From Hymenobacter ruricola (lineage in GTDB: Bacteria > Bacteroidota > Bacteroidia > Cytophagales > Hymenobacteraceae), in the NCBI RefSeq assembly GCF_015694525.1, contig NZ_JADQDM010000002.1, forward strand, positions 744,001 to 808,000: a stretch of 64,000 bases of DNA, written 5' to 3'. A program made the position numbers and the translations under genes. Positions 40,531 through 49,840 of this stretch are shown in pieces (position 1 is the first letter of the stretch; the number at the start of each line of letters is the position of its first letter). The notes below the pieces were generated by a model. That model was not told the origin of the DNA, searched no databases, and worked only from the letters and a program-made list of their open reading frames with translations.

Positions 40531-41919
40531 TCAGGCATCGGCGGGCACTTCGGTTTCGCCAGCGTACACGCGGGCTTTGCCGGGCAGCGTTTTGTGGCGC
40601 TCCTTGCCCAGGGCCGCGGCCGGCTCGGGCACCCAGTGGTGGCGGCCACCGGCCTTCTCGTCGTTGAACTCAACCGGGATGTCGCCGGCTTCGGTGCGCT
40701 CCTTCCAGGTGAGGTGCTGGGTGCCGGAATCCGTCTGCTCCATGGTGATGCAATTTTCCACGGGGCACACCAACGAGCACAAGTTGCAGCCCACGCAGTT
40801 TTCCTCGATGATTTCGGGCACCCGCGTGCCGGCGTTCAGCTTGATGGCCTGGTGGGCGCCGTCCTCGCAGGCCGTGTAGCACAGCTGGCAGCCAATGCAC
40901 TTGTCCTCGTGGATGTTGGCCGTCACCTTGTACTTCATGTTGAGGTCTTCCCAGTGCAGCACGTTGGGCAGGGCCTTGCCCACCATCTGGTCGATGGTCT
41001 GGAAACCCTTCTCCACCATGTACTGCTCCAGGCCGGAAGTCATCTCGCGGATGATGCCGAAACCGAAGTGCATGGCCGCCGTGCACACCTGCACCGAGCT
41101 GGCCCCCAGCAGGATGTGTTCCACCGCGTCGCGCCAGTTCTCGATGCCGCCGATGCCGGAGATGGGCAGGCGCACGTCGGGGTGCTGGGCGCAGTTTTTC
41201 ACCATGTTCAGGGCAATGGGCTTCACGGCCGGGCCGCAGTAGCCGCCGTTGGTGCCCTTGCCGTCCACAATCGGATACGGCGCAAACTTGTCGAGGTCAA
41301 CCCCGACAATGCTTTGAATGGTGTTGATAAGCGAAATGGCGTCGGCCCCGCCGCGCCGCGCCGCCATGGCCGGCTCGGTGATGTCCGAAATATTCGGCGT
41401 GAGCTTCACGATGACGGGCTTCTGCGCCACTTCCATCACCCACTCCACTATCATTTGCAGCACCTTGGGCTCCTGCCCTACTGCCGAGCCCATGCCCCGC
41501 TCGCACATGCCGTGCGGGCAGCCGAAGTTCAGTTCGAAGCCGTCGGCGCCGGCGTCCTGGCTTTGACGCACGATGTCGTGCCATTCCTGACGCGACTGCA
41601 CCATGAGCGAGGCAATGACGGCGTGGTTGGGAAAGCGCTTTTTCACTTCCTCAATCTCGCGCAGGTTATCGGCCAGCGGGCGGTCCGAAATCAGCTCGAT
41701 GTTGTTGAAGCCCACGAGGCGCTTGTCGCGGTAGTTCACGCCGCCGTAGCGGCTCGACACGTTCACGACGGGCACGCCCAGCGTCTTCCACACCGCGCCA
41801 CCCCAGCCGGCGTCAAACGCCTTCATGACCTGGTAGCCGGAATTAGTGGGCGGGGCCGAAGCCAGCCAAAAAGGGTTCGGCGATTTGATGCCGGCGAAAT
41901 TGATGGATAAGTCTGGCAT
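40531..41919 (-). CDS. preA: NAD-dependent dihydropyrimidine dehydrogenase, catalytic subunit
   Basis: Catalytic half (462 residues) of PreTA, which reduces uracil or thymine to the 5,6-dihydro form. It has an FMN-binding TIM barrel: FWLASAPPTNSGYQVMKAFD, ELNFGCPHGMCERGMG (the Cys general acid region), VIVKLTPNISDI and PISGIGGIENWRDAVEHILLG. Two [4Fe-4S] motifs follow in CIGCQLCYTACEDGAHQ and CVGCNLCSLVCPVENC. The C-terminus is about 50 residues longer than E. coli PreA. It is last in the minus-strand pathway cluster, after preT, with a palindrome in the gap. Confidence 0.95.
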   Translation of the reverse strand: MPDLSINFAGIKSPNPFWLASAPPTNSGYQVMKAFDAGWGGAVWKTLGVPVVNVSSRYGGVNYRDKRLVGFNNIELISDRPLADNLREIEEVKKRFPNHAVIASLMVQSRQEWHDIVRQSQDAGADGFELNFGCPHGMCERGMGSAVGQEPKVLQMIVEWVMEVAQKPVIVKLTPNISDITEPAMAARRGGADAISLINTIQSIVGVDLDKFAPYPIVDGKGTNGGYCGPAVKPIALNMVKNCAQHPDVRLPISGIGGIENWRDAVEHILLGASSVQVCTAAMHFGFGIIREMTSGLEQYMVEKGFQTIDQMVGKALPNVLHWEDLNMKYKVTANIHEDKCIGCQLCYTACEDGAHQAIKLNAGTRVPEIIEENCVGCNLCSLVCPVENCITMEQTDSGTQHLTWKERTEAGDIPVEFNDEKAGGRHHWVPEPAAALGKERHKTLPGKARVYAGETEVPADA

Positions 41920-41940
41920 GAATTATTTCCAATTAAAACA

Positions 41941-42034
41941 GTCATGCCGAGCGCAGCGAAGCATCTTGCCCGCAACAAGTGATTAATACCATCACAACGA
42001 AGCGGTGAAGATGCTTCGCTGCGCTCTGCATGAC
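41941..42034. repeat. Palindrome between preT and preA
   Basis: GTCATGCCGAGCGCAGCGAA pairs with TTCGCTGCGCTCTGCATGAC. Arms are about 30 bases. Same family as 59535-59634. Confidence 0.85.
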
Positions 42035-42058
42035 GCGCGTTTTGGTGCGAAAAAGGAT

Positions 42059-43384
42059 TTACTTGCTCAAATAAGCATGAATGCCCCGCGCAGTCAGCTT
42101 GGCTTCGGCGGCGGCGTTCACCACTTCCGCGCCGCCGTTCCAGGCATCGCCGGAAGCGAAGTATTTGGGGTTGGTGGTTTGCCCGGTGTGAGCATCTGCC
42201 ACAATGCGGCCTTTGCTATCGGTTTTCAGACCTGGAATCAAACTTAGGAAATTGGTTTGCTTGGCCTGGCCGGTGGCCTTAATCACCATGTCGCAAGGCT
42301 CCACAAACTCCGAGCCCGCCACTTCCGATACTTTGCCATCTTTGGTTTCGGTGCGAATGAATTTCACGCCCGACACGTAGCCGTTGCCCATGATTTCGAC
42401 CGGCGCTACGTTGAATAAGCCCTGCACGCCCACGCCTTTGGCTAAATCGTACTCGAACTCGTAAGCGCCCATTTCCTCTTTGCCGCGGCGGTAGGCCAGA
42501 ATTACATTTTCAGCTCCGAGGCGCGACGATTCCGAAGCGGCGTCCATGGCGGTGTTGCCGCCGCCGAGCACAATCACCTTGCGGCCCACAGCCACTTCGT
42601 GATGATGCTGACGCAATTCGGCAATAAATTCTACCGCGCCTGTGCAGTTTATTTTGTCTTCGCCGGCCAGTCCCAATTCATTGGTTTTGCCCAAGCCAAT
42701 TCCGAGGAAAATAGCATCGTATTTCTCCTCTAATTGAATTAATTCTTCGCGGGAATTAATAAGCGAATTAAAGTGCACATTATATCCGAATTGCGCCTGC
42801 AGATAATCCATTTCGGCCAGCGTTTCTTCGTTGGTAATTTTATAGGGCGCCACGCCGTAAACCGTGAGACCCGAAGGCTGCGCCTTGGCTTCAAATACAT
42901 CCACCACATACCCCAGCGCACGCAGTTCACAAGCCGCCGAAATGCCCGAAGGCCCGGCCCCAATTACGGCCACGCTTTTGCCATTCGCTTCGCCAGGGCC
43001 GAATAGCTTTTTGCCGCTTTCAATGACCTTGGTGGTGGCATAGCTCTGCAAACGACCAATCTCAATGGGCTTCACATCCTGCAGGTTATACACGCAGGCG
43101 CCTTCGCACAGCACTTCGGTGGGGCACACTTTGCCGCAGGCGTTGCCGAAGTAATTGGCTTCGTATATGGTGCGTGCCGCGCCGGTGTCGTTGCCCGAAT
43201 TTATCTGGCGAATAAACTGCGGAATGTCGATGCCCGACGGACAGGCTTTGATGCAGGGCGCGTCGAAACAAAACAGGCAGCGCGAGCTTTCGTACAGCGC
43301 CTCCGTCCGGTTCATGTGCGGCTTGAGCTGCGCGAAATTCAGCTGGAATTCCTGCTCGGTGGTTGGGGTGGAAAATTCGGCCAT
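42059..43384 (-). CDS. preT: Dihydropyrimidine dehydrogenase, NAD/FAD subunit
   Basis: The electron-input half (441 residues) of PreTA, homologous to glutamate synthase small subunit-type proteins. The N-terminus has cysteine clusters for [4Fe-4S] centres (RCLFCFDAPCIKACPSGIDI, ACGKVCPTEVLCEGACV). Rossmann motifs VAVIGAGPSGISAACELRAL (FAD) and KVIVLGGGNTAMDAASESSR (NAD(P)) follow, and the C-terminus has GRIVADAHTGQTTNPKYFASGD. It oxidises NAD(P)H and passes electrons to PreA. Start at 43384 (MAEFSTPTTEQEFQ). Confidence 0.93.
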   Translation of the reverse strand: MAEFSTPTTEQEFQLNFAQLKPHMNRTEALYESSRCLFCFDAPCIKACPSGIDIPQFIRQINSGNDTGAARTIYEANYFGNACGKVCPTEVLCEGACVYNLQDVKPIEIGRLQSYATTKVIESGKKLFGPGEANGKSVAVIGAGPSGISAACELRALGYVVDVFEAKAQPSGLTVYGVAPYKITNEETLAEMDYLQAQFGYNVHFNSLINSREELIQLEEKYDAIFLGIGLGKTNELGLAGEDKINCTGAVEFIAELRQHHHEVAVGRKVIVLGGGNTAMDAASESSRLGAENVILAYRRGKEEMGAYEFEYDLAKGVGVQGLFNVAPVEIMGNGYVSGVKFIRTETKDGKVSEVAGSEFVEPCDMVIKATGQAKQTNFLSLIPGLKTDSKGRIVADAHTGQTTNPKYFASGDAWNGGAEVVNAAAEAKLTARGIHAYLSK

Positions 43385-43421
43385 AAGTAGGCGTATTATT
43401 TCATTTGTTAGAAAATCAGAA

Positions 43422-43516
43422 CGTCATGCCGGGCGCAGCGAAGCATTTTTACCGCTTCGTTGTAATAGCATTAATTACCATTGCGGTAAAGATGCTTCGC
43501 TGCGCCCGGCATGATG
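43422..43516. repeat. Palindrome between beta-ureidopropionase and preT
   Basis: CGTCATGCCGGGCGCAGCGA with its near complement, and an inner TTTACCGC/GCGGTAAA pairing. Confidence 0.85.
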
Positions 43517-43541
43517 TTCGACCCGATAGTAAGCGGAAGGC

Positions 43542-44408
43542 CTACAATTCCACCAGTTTCTCGTAGGTCTCCGGACGGCGGTCGCGGAAGAACTGCCAGG
43601 TGTTGCGCACCTCGTCAATCATGTCGAGGTCGAATTCTGAGATGAGCAGTTCGTCTTTGTATTCGTCGGCTTGCGCGATGATTTGGCCGCGCGGGTCCAC
43701 GAAATAGCTGGTGCCGTAGAAGCGGCCCAGGTTCCAAGGCTTCTCTTCGCCCACGCGGTTGATGCAGCCCATGAAATAGCCGTTGGCGGCCGCGTGCGCG
43801 GGCTGCTCCAGTTTCCAGAGGTACTGCGAGAGGCCGGCCACGGTGGCCGAGGGGTTGTACACGATTTCGGCGCCGTTTAAACCCAGGATGCGGGCGCCGT
43901 CGGGGAAGTGGCGGTCGTAGCAGATGTAGACGCCCACTTTGGCGTATTTGGTCTGGAACACGGGGTAGCCCATGTTGCCGGGCTTGAAGAAAAACTTCTC
44001 CCAGAAGCCGGTGGTGTGCGGAATGTGGTTTTTGCGGTATTTGCCGAGGTAGGTGCCGTCGGCGTCAATCACGGCGGCCGTGTTGTAGAGGAAACCGGCC
44101 GATTCGCGCTCATACACGGGCACAATCATCACCATGTTGTACTTTTTGGCGTATTCGGCCATGCGCTCGGTGGTGGGGCCGGGCACCGCTTCGGCCGAGG
44201 CATACCAGGCTTTGTCCTGGCCGGGGCAGAAATACGGGGTGTTGAAAATCTCCTGCAAACAGAGGATTTGCACGCCCTGGCGGCCGGCTTCCTCAATCAG
44301 CGGGATGTGCTTTTGCACCATGGCTTCCTTGATTTCCTCGATGGAGCCTTCGCCTTCGGTCATCGGCAAGCTCATTTGGATGAGGCCGGATTTAATAATT
44401 CTGGGCAT
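43542..44408 (-). CDS. Beta-ureidopropionase (nitrilase superfamily)
   Basis: A 288-residue carbon-nitrogen hydrolase that converts N-carbamoyl-beta-alanine (or the methyl homologue from thymine) to the beta-amino acid, CO2 and ammonia. The catalytic triad is visible: Glu in LCLQEIFNTPYF, Lys in GKYRKNHIPH and Cys in VGVYICYDRHFPDG. The length and motifs fit both beta-ureidopropionase and N-carbamoylputrescine amidase; the position between dihydropyrimidinase and PreTA decides for the former. Start at 44408 (MPRIIKSGLIQMS). Confidence 0.9.
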   Translation of the reverse strand: MPRIIKSGLIQMSLPMTEGEGSIEEIKEAMVQKHIPLIEEAGRQGVQILCLQEIFNTPYFCPGQDKAWYASAEAVPGPTTERMAEYAKKYNMVMIVPVYERESAGFLYNTAAVIDADGTYLGKYRKNHIPHTTGFWEKFFFKPGNMGYPVFQTKYAKVGVYICYDRHFPDGARILGLNGAEIVYNPSATVAGLSQYLWKLEQPAHAAANGYFMGCINRVGEEKPWNLGRFYGTSYFVDPRGQIIAQADEYKDELLISEFDLDMIDEVRNTWQFFRDRRPETYEKLVEL

Positions 44409-44440
44409 TGTGTAGGTTGTGGTGGGGTTAGAATCTTTTT

Positions 44441-44654
44441 GTTATTGCGAGGAGGCACGACGAAGGAATCCGTCCTGGCCTAGGCGCAAATGGTTGAAAT
44501 GTAATAAAGGCAAATTTGAGCAGTGAGCCCAAAACGGGCTAAAAGTTAAGCAAAAAACAGGGCTTCTCACTTTAAAAAGTGAGTGCTTTTGAGGGGACGG
44601 ATTAGCTGCGCTGTCCTTCGGGTGCCGCGTTGCGCTGCGCTCCACTCGCAATGA
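44441..44654. repeat. Larger composite palindrome between hydA and beta-ureidopropionase
   Basis: Left end TTATTGCGAGGAGGCACGAC and right end CTCCACTCGCAATGAC plus GGACGGATT/AATCCGTCC form imperfect outer arms; the interior holds GCCCAAAACGGGC and TCACTTTAAAAAGTGA hairpins. This is the CATTGCGAG-type repeat common in several phyla. Confidence 0.65.
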
Positions 44655-44665
44655 CAAACGGAGGC

Positions 44666-46039
44666 CTAAAAAGCGGTTTTGCCGCGCTTGATGAACTGCC
44701 CGTAGCCTTTCTGCACTTTGGTTTCGCCAGCGGCCACGGCTACCTGGCCGCGCAACAGCACGGTGTCGATTTTGCCGGTCAGTTCCCACCCTTCATAGGC
44801 GGAGTAATCGACGTTCATGTGGTGGGTTGCGGCCGAAATGGTGTGCTTTTTCTGTGGGTCAATTACCACCAAATCGGCGTCCGCGCCGATGCTAATGGTG
44901 CCTTTGCGCGGAAACACGCCGAAGATTTTGGCGGCGTTGGTCGAGGTGACTTCCACAAATTTCTGGAGCGTGATTTTGCCCTTCTGTACGCCTTCCGAAA
45001 ACAGCAATTCCATGCGGTGCTCCACAGCGGGGTGGCCGTTGGGAATCTTCGAGAAGTCGTCTTTGCCCATTAATTTCTGCTCCCACATGAAGGGGCAGTG
45101 GTCGGTTCCCACCACGTTCACGAGGCCCTGGTTCAGGCCGGCCCAGAGCGTGGCCTGGTCCTTCTTCTCGCGCAACGGTGGCGACATCACCACTTTCGCA
45201 CCGTTGGCTTCGTCTTCGTACAGCGACGCGTCTAGCGTGAGATACTGAATGCAGGTTTCGACCAGCACGCGCTGGTTGCGCTCGGTGGCGCGGCGCACCT
45301 GGTTGAGGGCGCCCTCGCAAGTGAGGTGCACGATGTAGGCGTTCACGCCGGTGTAGTTGGCGATGTCGGCGAAGCGGCCGGAGGCTTCGGCTTCAGTTAC
45401 TTCGGGCTGCGAGAGGTAGTGGTAGAGCGGCGTGAGCTTGCCCTGCGCCCGGTGCTGGGCGATGAGCGTGTCAATCATGTCGCCGTTGGTGGCGTGGGCC
45501 GTCACGAGGCCGCCGTGCTTTTTCACTTCCTGCATCAGGCCTACCATCTGCGCGTCGTCAATCATGAGCGCGCCCTTGTAGGCCATGAAGGTTTTAAAAG
45601 ACGTAATACCCTCGGCCACCATGTCCTTGATTTCCTCCTTCGTGCTGGGGTTGAAGTCGGTCACGGCCATGTGGAAACTGTAGTCGCCCACGGCGTTGCC
45701 GGTGGCGCGCCCGCTCCATTCTTCAAAGGCCGAGCGCAACGAGTTGCCCTGCTTTTGCAGAATGAAATCAATGACCATAGTGGTGCCGCCGTGCAGGGCC
45801 GCGCGGGTACCAGTCTCGTAGGTATCGGAACTGAAGGTGCCCATGAAAGGCATTTCCAGATGCACGTGCGGGTCGATGCCGCCGGGCACGATGATTTTGC
45901 CGGTGCAGTCGATTACCTCTGCTCCTGCCGCCGCCAGGTTGCGGCCGATGGATACGATGGTTTCGCCTTCAATCAGGATATCGCAGACGGCGTCCGAGTC
46001 GGCGGTGACGACGCGGCCGTTTTTGAGGAGAATGGACAT
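44666..46039 (-). CDS. hydA: Dihydropyrimidinase
   Basis: A 457-residue cyclic amidohydrolase (amidohydrolase superfamily) that opens dihydrouracil or dihydrothymine to the N-carbamoyl-beta-amino acid. The metal-binding HxH is in PGGIDPHVHLEMPFMG; the lysine of SFKTFMAYKGAL is expected to be carboxylated; further ligands are in GLVTAHATNGD, VHLTCEGAL and VVGTDHCPF. The N- and C-termini (ISIGADADLVVIDP) are complete. Start at 46039 (MSILLKNGRVVTADSD). It is the third gene of the cluster as transcribed. Confidence 0.95.
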   Translation of the reverse strand: MSILLKNGRVVTADSDAVCDILIEGETIVSIGRNLAAAGAEVIDCTGKIIVPGGIDPHVHLEMPFMGTFSSDTYETGTRAALHGGTTMVIDFILQKQGNSLRSAFEEWSGRATGNAVGDYSFHMAVTDFNPSTKEEIKDMVAEGITSFKTFMAYKGALMIDDAQMVGLMQEVKKHGGLVTAHATNGDMIDTLIAQHRAQGKLTPLYHYLSQPEVTEAEASGRFADIANYTGVNAYIVHLTCEGALNQVRRATERNQRVLVETCIQYLTLDASLYEDEANGAKVVMSPPLREKKDQATLWAGLNQGLVNVVGTDHCPFMWEQKLMGKDDFSKIPNGHPAVEHRMELLFSEGVQKGKITLQKFVEVTSTNAAKIFGVFPRKGTISIGADADLVVIDPQKKHTISAATHHMNVDYSAYEGWELTGKIDTVLLRGQVAVAAGETKVQKGYGQFIKRGKTAF

Positions 46040-46044
46040 GTGGA

Positions 46045-46138
46045 AAGTAGCGCGGACTTTGTAGTCCGCGTCCCGAAACGAATGGTGAAACGATAGTGTA
46101 AGTGCGCGAAGACGCGGACTACAAAGTCCGCGCTACTT
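46045..46138. repeat. Nested palindrome, AGTAGCGCGGACT family
   Basis: Arms of 28 bases, each itself a hairpin (CGCGGACT-TTGT-AGTCCGCG). It touches the stop of the aminotransferase gene and ends just before hydA; second copy of the element at 19503-19596. Confidence 0.88.
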
Positions 46139-46140
46139 GC

Positions 46141-47493
46141 CTAATCCACGTGCTGGTCGGCGATGCTGATGGCCTCCGAAATAATGGCCAACCCTTCGTC
46201 GATTTCATCTTTCGTAATGTTCAGCGGCGGGCAGATGAAAATGTAGCTCCAACGCACGAAGGTGTACATGCCCAGTTCGCGAATTTTGGCAGCTACCTGG
46301 TTCATCACGTCCATTTGGGCGGGTGTGGCGTTCCAGGGGGCCATGGGCTCTTTGGTTTCCCGGTTGCGTACCAGTTCCAGGCAACCAAACAGGCCGGTGT
46401 TGCGCCAGTCGCCGATGCTGGGGTGGTGGCGCATGAGCTGGGCCACTTGCTCGTCCATGTACTTGCCCATCTCCACCGTGTTTTCGAGCAGGTTGTCGCT
46501 CTCGTAGATGTCGAGCACGGCCACGGCGGCGGCACAGGAAACCGGGTGCGCCGAGTACGTGAGGCCCAGCGGCAGCGGCTTGTCGTCGAACGATTTGGCA
46601 ATTTTCTCGTCTACCATCACGGCGCCCAGGGGCAGGTAGCCGGCGGTGATGCCCTTGGCCATGCACATGATGTCAATTTTGACGTTGTGATGGTCAGAAC
46701 CGAACCACTTGCCGGTGCGACCGAAACCCGACATCACTTCATCGGCAATGAGCAGGATGCCGTGCTTGTCGCAGATTTCGCGGACGCGCGTCCAGTAGCC
46801 GGGCGGGTACTTGATGCAGCCCGACGTGCCCGACTCCCCTTCCATAATGATGGCGGCCACGCTGCCGGGATTTTCGTAGCCGATGATGCGCTCCATGGCA
46901 TCGGCAGCGCGCTGGGCGCACTGCTCAGGCGTTTCGGAATACCAGGGGCAGCGGTAGAAATAGGGGTTTTCGACGTGCACGGTGCCGGGCATGGCCTGGC
47001 TGTCAACGGCAAATTTGCGGGGGTCGCCGCCCACGCTCATGGCGCCGTAGCTGGCCCCGTGAAACGACTGGTACAGCGACACAATCTTGTGACGGCCGGT
47101 GTACACCCGCGCTAGCTTGATGGCGTTTTCGATGGCCTCGGCCCCACCCAGCGTGAAAAACGCTTTAGTAAGATTGGGTGCGGTGATTTCCGCCAGCTTC
47201 TTGCCGAGGTCGCCGCGAGCTTTGGTAATCATGCCGGGGTACACGTAGCTGAGCTCGCGCATCTGGGCAGCCACGGCTTCGGTCACGCGCTGGTCGCCGT
47301 GGCCGATGTTCACGTTCATGAGCTGAGCCGAGAAGTCGATGTAGCGCTTGCCGTCGCGGTCCCACACGTACACGCCCTCGGCGCGCTCGGCGTTGATGGG
47401 GTTCAGGCCGGTTTGCTTCGACCACGAGAAGAGCGTGTGGTCGAGGTTGTCGTGTAGGATTTGGTCTTTGTCGAGGTCGTAGGTGGTTTCCAT
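46141..47493 (-). CDS. Class III aminotransferase (beta-alanine/beta-aminoisobutyrate)
   Basis: A 450-residue PLP-dependent omega-aminotransferase. Key motifs: GDQRVTEAVAAQMRELSYVY, TLGGAEAIENAIKLARVYTG, YQSFHGASYGAMSVGGDPRK, LLIADEVMSGFGRTGKWFGS and MCMAKGITAGYLPLGAVMV with the Schiff-base lysine. In this cluster it should transfer the amino group of beta-alanine (from uracil) or 3-aminoisobutyrate (from thymine), giving the semialdehyde used by the downstream-acting MmsA-type enzyme. Start METTYDLDKDQIL at 47493; the 25 upstream codons are not family-like. Confidence 0.88.
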   Translation of the reverse strand: METTYDLDKDQILHDNLDHTLFSWSKQTGLNPINAERAEGVYVWDRDGKRYIDFSAQLMNVNIGHGDQRVTEAVAAQMRELSYVYPGMITKARGDLGKKLAEITAPNLTKAFFTLGGAEAIENAIKLARVYTGRHKIVSLYQSFHGASYGAMSVGGDPRKFAVDSQAMPGTVHVENPYFYRCPWYSETPEQCAQRAADAMERIIGYENPGSVAAIIMEGESGTSGCIKYPPGYWTRVREICDKHGILLIADEVMSGFGRTGKWFGSDHHNVKIDIMCMAKGITAGYLPLGAVMVDEKIAKSFDDKPLPLGLTYSAHPVSCAAAVAVLDIYESDNLLENTVEMGKYMDEQVAQLMRHHPSIGDWRNTGLFGCLELVRNRETKEPMAPWNATPAQMDVMNQVAAKIRELGMYTFVRWSYIFICPPLNITKDEIDEGLAIISEAISIADQHVD

Positions 47494-47748
47494 GAAATGG
47501 CGAAGGAAAGGATTAGGGGAAACGGAAGCGGAGGACTGTCCCGTTGAGCGCAACAACTTACGAAGCAATGGGCAGCCTTCTATCTCTGCGGCCCGGTGCC
47601 AGTAAAATGTCTGGGTGAAATGCGCTTTTCAGAAGAGCCCTCCGTTCCGCCACGGCGCGGGGCGGAATCGCGACGTGTTGAGTGGGAATTCTCGTGTGGT
47701 GTTGGTTGGGGTTTATTTATTAGTTGCTGGCTACCAGTTGTTGGCCAC

Positions 47749-47858
47749 GTCTGTCATCCTGAGCGAAGCGAAGGACCTTATCACGGTTGAGCTAGTTATC
47801 AGCAGGCACAAACGGCGCGAACCTGATAAGGTCCTTCGCTTCGCTCAGGATGACAGAC
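47749..47858. repeat. Palindrome between mmsA and the aminotransferase
   Basis: GTCTGTCATCCTGAGCGAAG and onward to GGACCTTATCA with its complement. Same family as the 61-bp palindrome at 12901-13056. The rest of the 384-base gap shows no gene. Confidence 0.85.
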
Positions 47859-47877
47859 TACTAACAATCGTGACTAC

Positions 47878-49350
47878 CTAGCTCATCCAGTTCACGCGCG
47901 ACTCGGGGTTCCACTTCGTCGTGGTTTTCTTAAGCTGCGTCCAGAATTCGATGGAGCTTTTGCCGGTAATATCGCAGGCGCCGAATTTCGACTCGTTCCA
48001 GCCGCCGAAGGAGAAGGGCTCGCGGGGCACGGGCACGCCGATGTTCACGCCAATCATGCCGGCGTTGGCGTGGTCCATGACGTAGCGGGCGCTACTGCCG
48101 CTGCTGGTGAAGACGGCGGCGGCGTTGCCGTAGGGGTTAGCATTTTCGATGGCCAGGGCCTCGTCCAGGGTGTTGGTGCGCATGATGGCAAGCACCGGGC
48201 CGAACACTTCTTCCTGGGCAATGCGCATGTCGGGCGTCACGTAGTCGATGATGGTGGCGCCCACGTAGTAGCCGTCTTCGTGGCCGGGCACCACGGCGTT
48301 GCGGCCGTCGAGCAGCACCTTGGCCCCGGCGGCTTCGGCTTCGGTGATGTGCTGTTCGATGCGCTGCTTGGCTTCCTTGCTGATGACGGAGCCGAGGTTT
48401 TGGCCGGCTATAATCTTGCGGGCTTCTTCCACGATTTTAGCCACAATGTCATCCACCGGGCCCACGCCGACCATGGTGGAGCCGGCCATGCAGCGCTGGC
48501 CCGCGCAGCCCGACATAGAGGCGGCCACGTTCGAAGCCGTCATTTCGGGGTGAGCGTCGGGGAGCACCATCAGGTGGTTTTTGGCGCCGCCGAGGGCCAC
48601 GCAGCGCTTCAGGTTGCTGGTGGCGCGGATGTACACCACTTTGGCAATTTTGGTGGACCCCACGAAGCTCACGGCTTGAATATCCGGGTGGTCGCAGATG
48701 GCTTCCACGATTTCCTTGTCGCCGTTCACCACGTTCAGCACACCGTCGGGCAGGCCGGCTTCTTTCAGCAACTCGGCGATTTTGACGGCACTCAGGGGCA
48801 CTTGCTCCGAGGGCTTCAGAACCATGGTGTTGCCGAGCACGATGGCGTTCGGGATGGTCCAGTGGGGCACCATGTTGGGGAAGTTGAACGGGGCGATGCT
48901 GGCCACCACGCCCAGCGGCTTGCGCTCGGCGCGGGCTTCCACACCTTTGCTCACTTCCAGGAATTCGCCCTGGATGAGTTGCGGCATGGAGCAGGCGAAT
49001 TCGGTCAACTCGATGGCTTTTTCGACTTCGGCGCGGGCTTCGTCGTAGGTTTTGCCGTTTTCCTCGCGCACGAGGTCGGCCAGGGCTTTCATGTCGCGCT
49101 CCAGGAGCGTTTTGTAGCGGTAAAAAATCTGCACCCGCTCCTTGATGGGCGTGGCCGACCACGAGGGAAACGCGGCTTTGGCGGCTTGCACGGCGGCGTC
49201 GAGCGCGGCGGCGTTGCTTAGCGGCAGGGTGGAAATCACTTGCCCGTTTAGCGGGCTGAATACGTCCATGGTGGACGTGGAGGCATTTTCAAGGGGCTGG
49301 CCAGCCACGTAGTTGCGGATGGCGGGATACTTCAACGTCTGGACTTCCAT
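47878..49350 (-). CDS. mmsA: CoA-acylating (methyl)malonate-semialdehyde dehydrogenase
   Basis: A 490-residue aldehyde dehydrogenase of the MmsA type, which converts malonate semialdehyde to acetyl-CoA or methylmalonate semialdehyde to propionyl-CoA with NAD and CoA, releasing CO2. The family-specific signature SMSGCAGQRCMAGSTMVGVG holds the catalytic Cys; APFNFPNMVPHWTIPNAIVL, KPSEQVPLSAV and VSFVGSTKIAKVVY form the NAD site, and EEVFGPVLAIMR is near the C-terminus. It is the first gene transcribed in the pyrimidine cluster and carries out the last step. Start at 49350 (MEVQTLKYPAIRN). Confidence 0.93.
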   Translation of the reverse strand: MEVQTLKYPAIRNYVAGQPLENASTSTMDVFSPLNGQVISTLPLSNAAALDAAVQAAKAAFPSWSATPIKERVQIFYRYKTLLERDMKALADLVREENGKTYDEARAEVEKAIELTEFACSMPQLIQGEFLEVSKGVEARAERKPLGVVASIAPFNFPNMVPHWTIPNAIVLGNTMVLKPSEQVPLSAVKIAELLKEAGLPDGVLNVVNGDKEIVEAICDHPDIQAVSFVGSTKIAKVVYIRATSNLKRCVALGGAKNHLMVLPDAHPEMTASNVAASMSGCAGQRCMAGSTMVGVGPVDDIVAKIVEEARKIIAGQNLGSVISKEAKQRIEQHITEAEAAGAKVLLDGRNAVVPGHEDGYYVGATIIDYVTPDMRIAQEEVFGPVLAIMRTNTLDEALAIENANPYGNAAAVFTSSGSSARYVMDHANAGMIGVNIGVPVPREPFSFGGWNESKFGACDITGKSSIEFWTQLKKTTTKWNPESRVNWMS

Positions 49351-49840
49351 ATTACCTTATTGTTAAGCGGGGTGCAAGCTAAGGGTTTTGCGGGACTTGA
49401 TTACGCAACCACAATCGTTTCCGGAGAAAATATTTTGTTCCGGACGAACGGCAGGCTCGTTTTGTACTGATTGGGAAGCCAAGGTACTCAGGCTGCTGAT
49501 GAAAATACTCAGCGGCGCGAAGCTGACCGGTTTTTGGGAAAACGGCTTGCAGCGCTTCCTGAAATCTGGCCGCAGCATCCTCAGCTTTGGCTACTGACTG
49601 GCCCTGTCATTCAATGCCGGTAGCAAGGCCCTGCTCCTCGCCATGCCACAGTTCGATGCTGCCGACTCTAGCGCGCCCTGACCAACTCAATGGCGCCCGC
49701 ATAGTTGGCTTTTTGTTTCCAGTGAAGCCAACGCAAGCAAGCGCAAATAAAAACCGGGGTTGGCCTCATCTCTGTGTTACGCTAATGTTAAGTTTCCCGT
49801 ATGAGCCCATGTTAAATCACTTCCATTCCTCGATTCCATC
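49351..49840. other. Non-coding divergent region
   Basis: About 490 bases between mmsA (minus) and the PAP2 gene (plus). Open frames of 60-100 codons occur on both strands but have no family resemblance, atypical composition and no start signals. Both promoters should lie here; a TTAGCTTG stretch before mmsA is only a weak match to TAnnTTTG. Nothing else recognised. Confidence 0.45.

Noticed and set aside
49363..49597. Small frames on both strands upstream of mmsA
   Set aside because: No family resemblance or start context, and both occupy the same bases; treated as non-coding.
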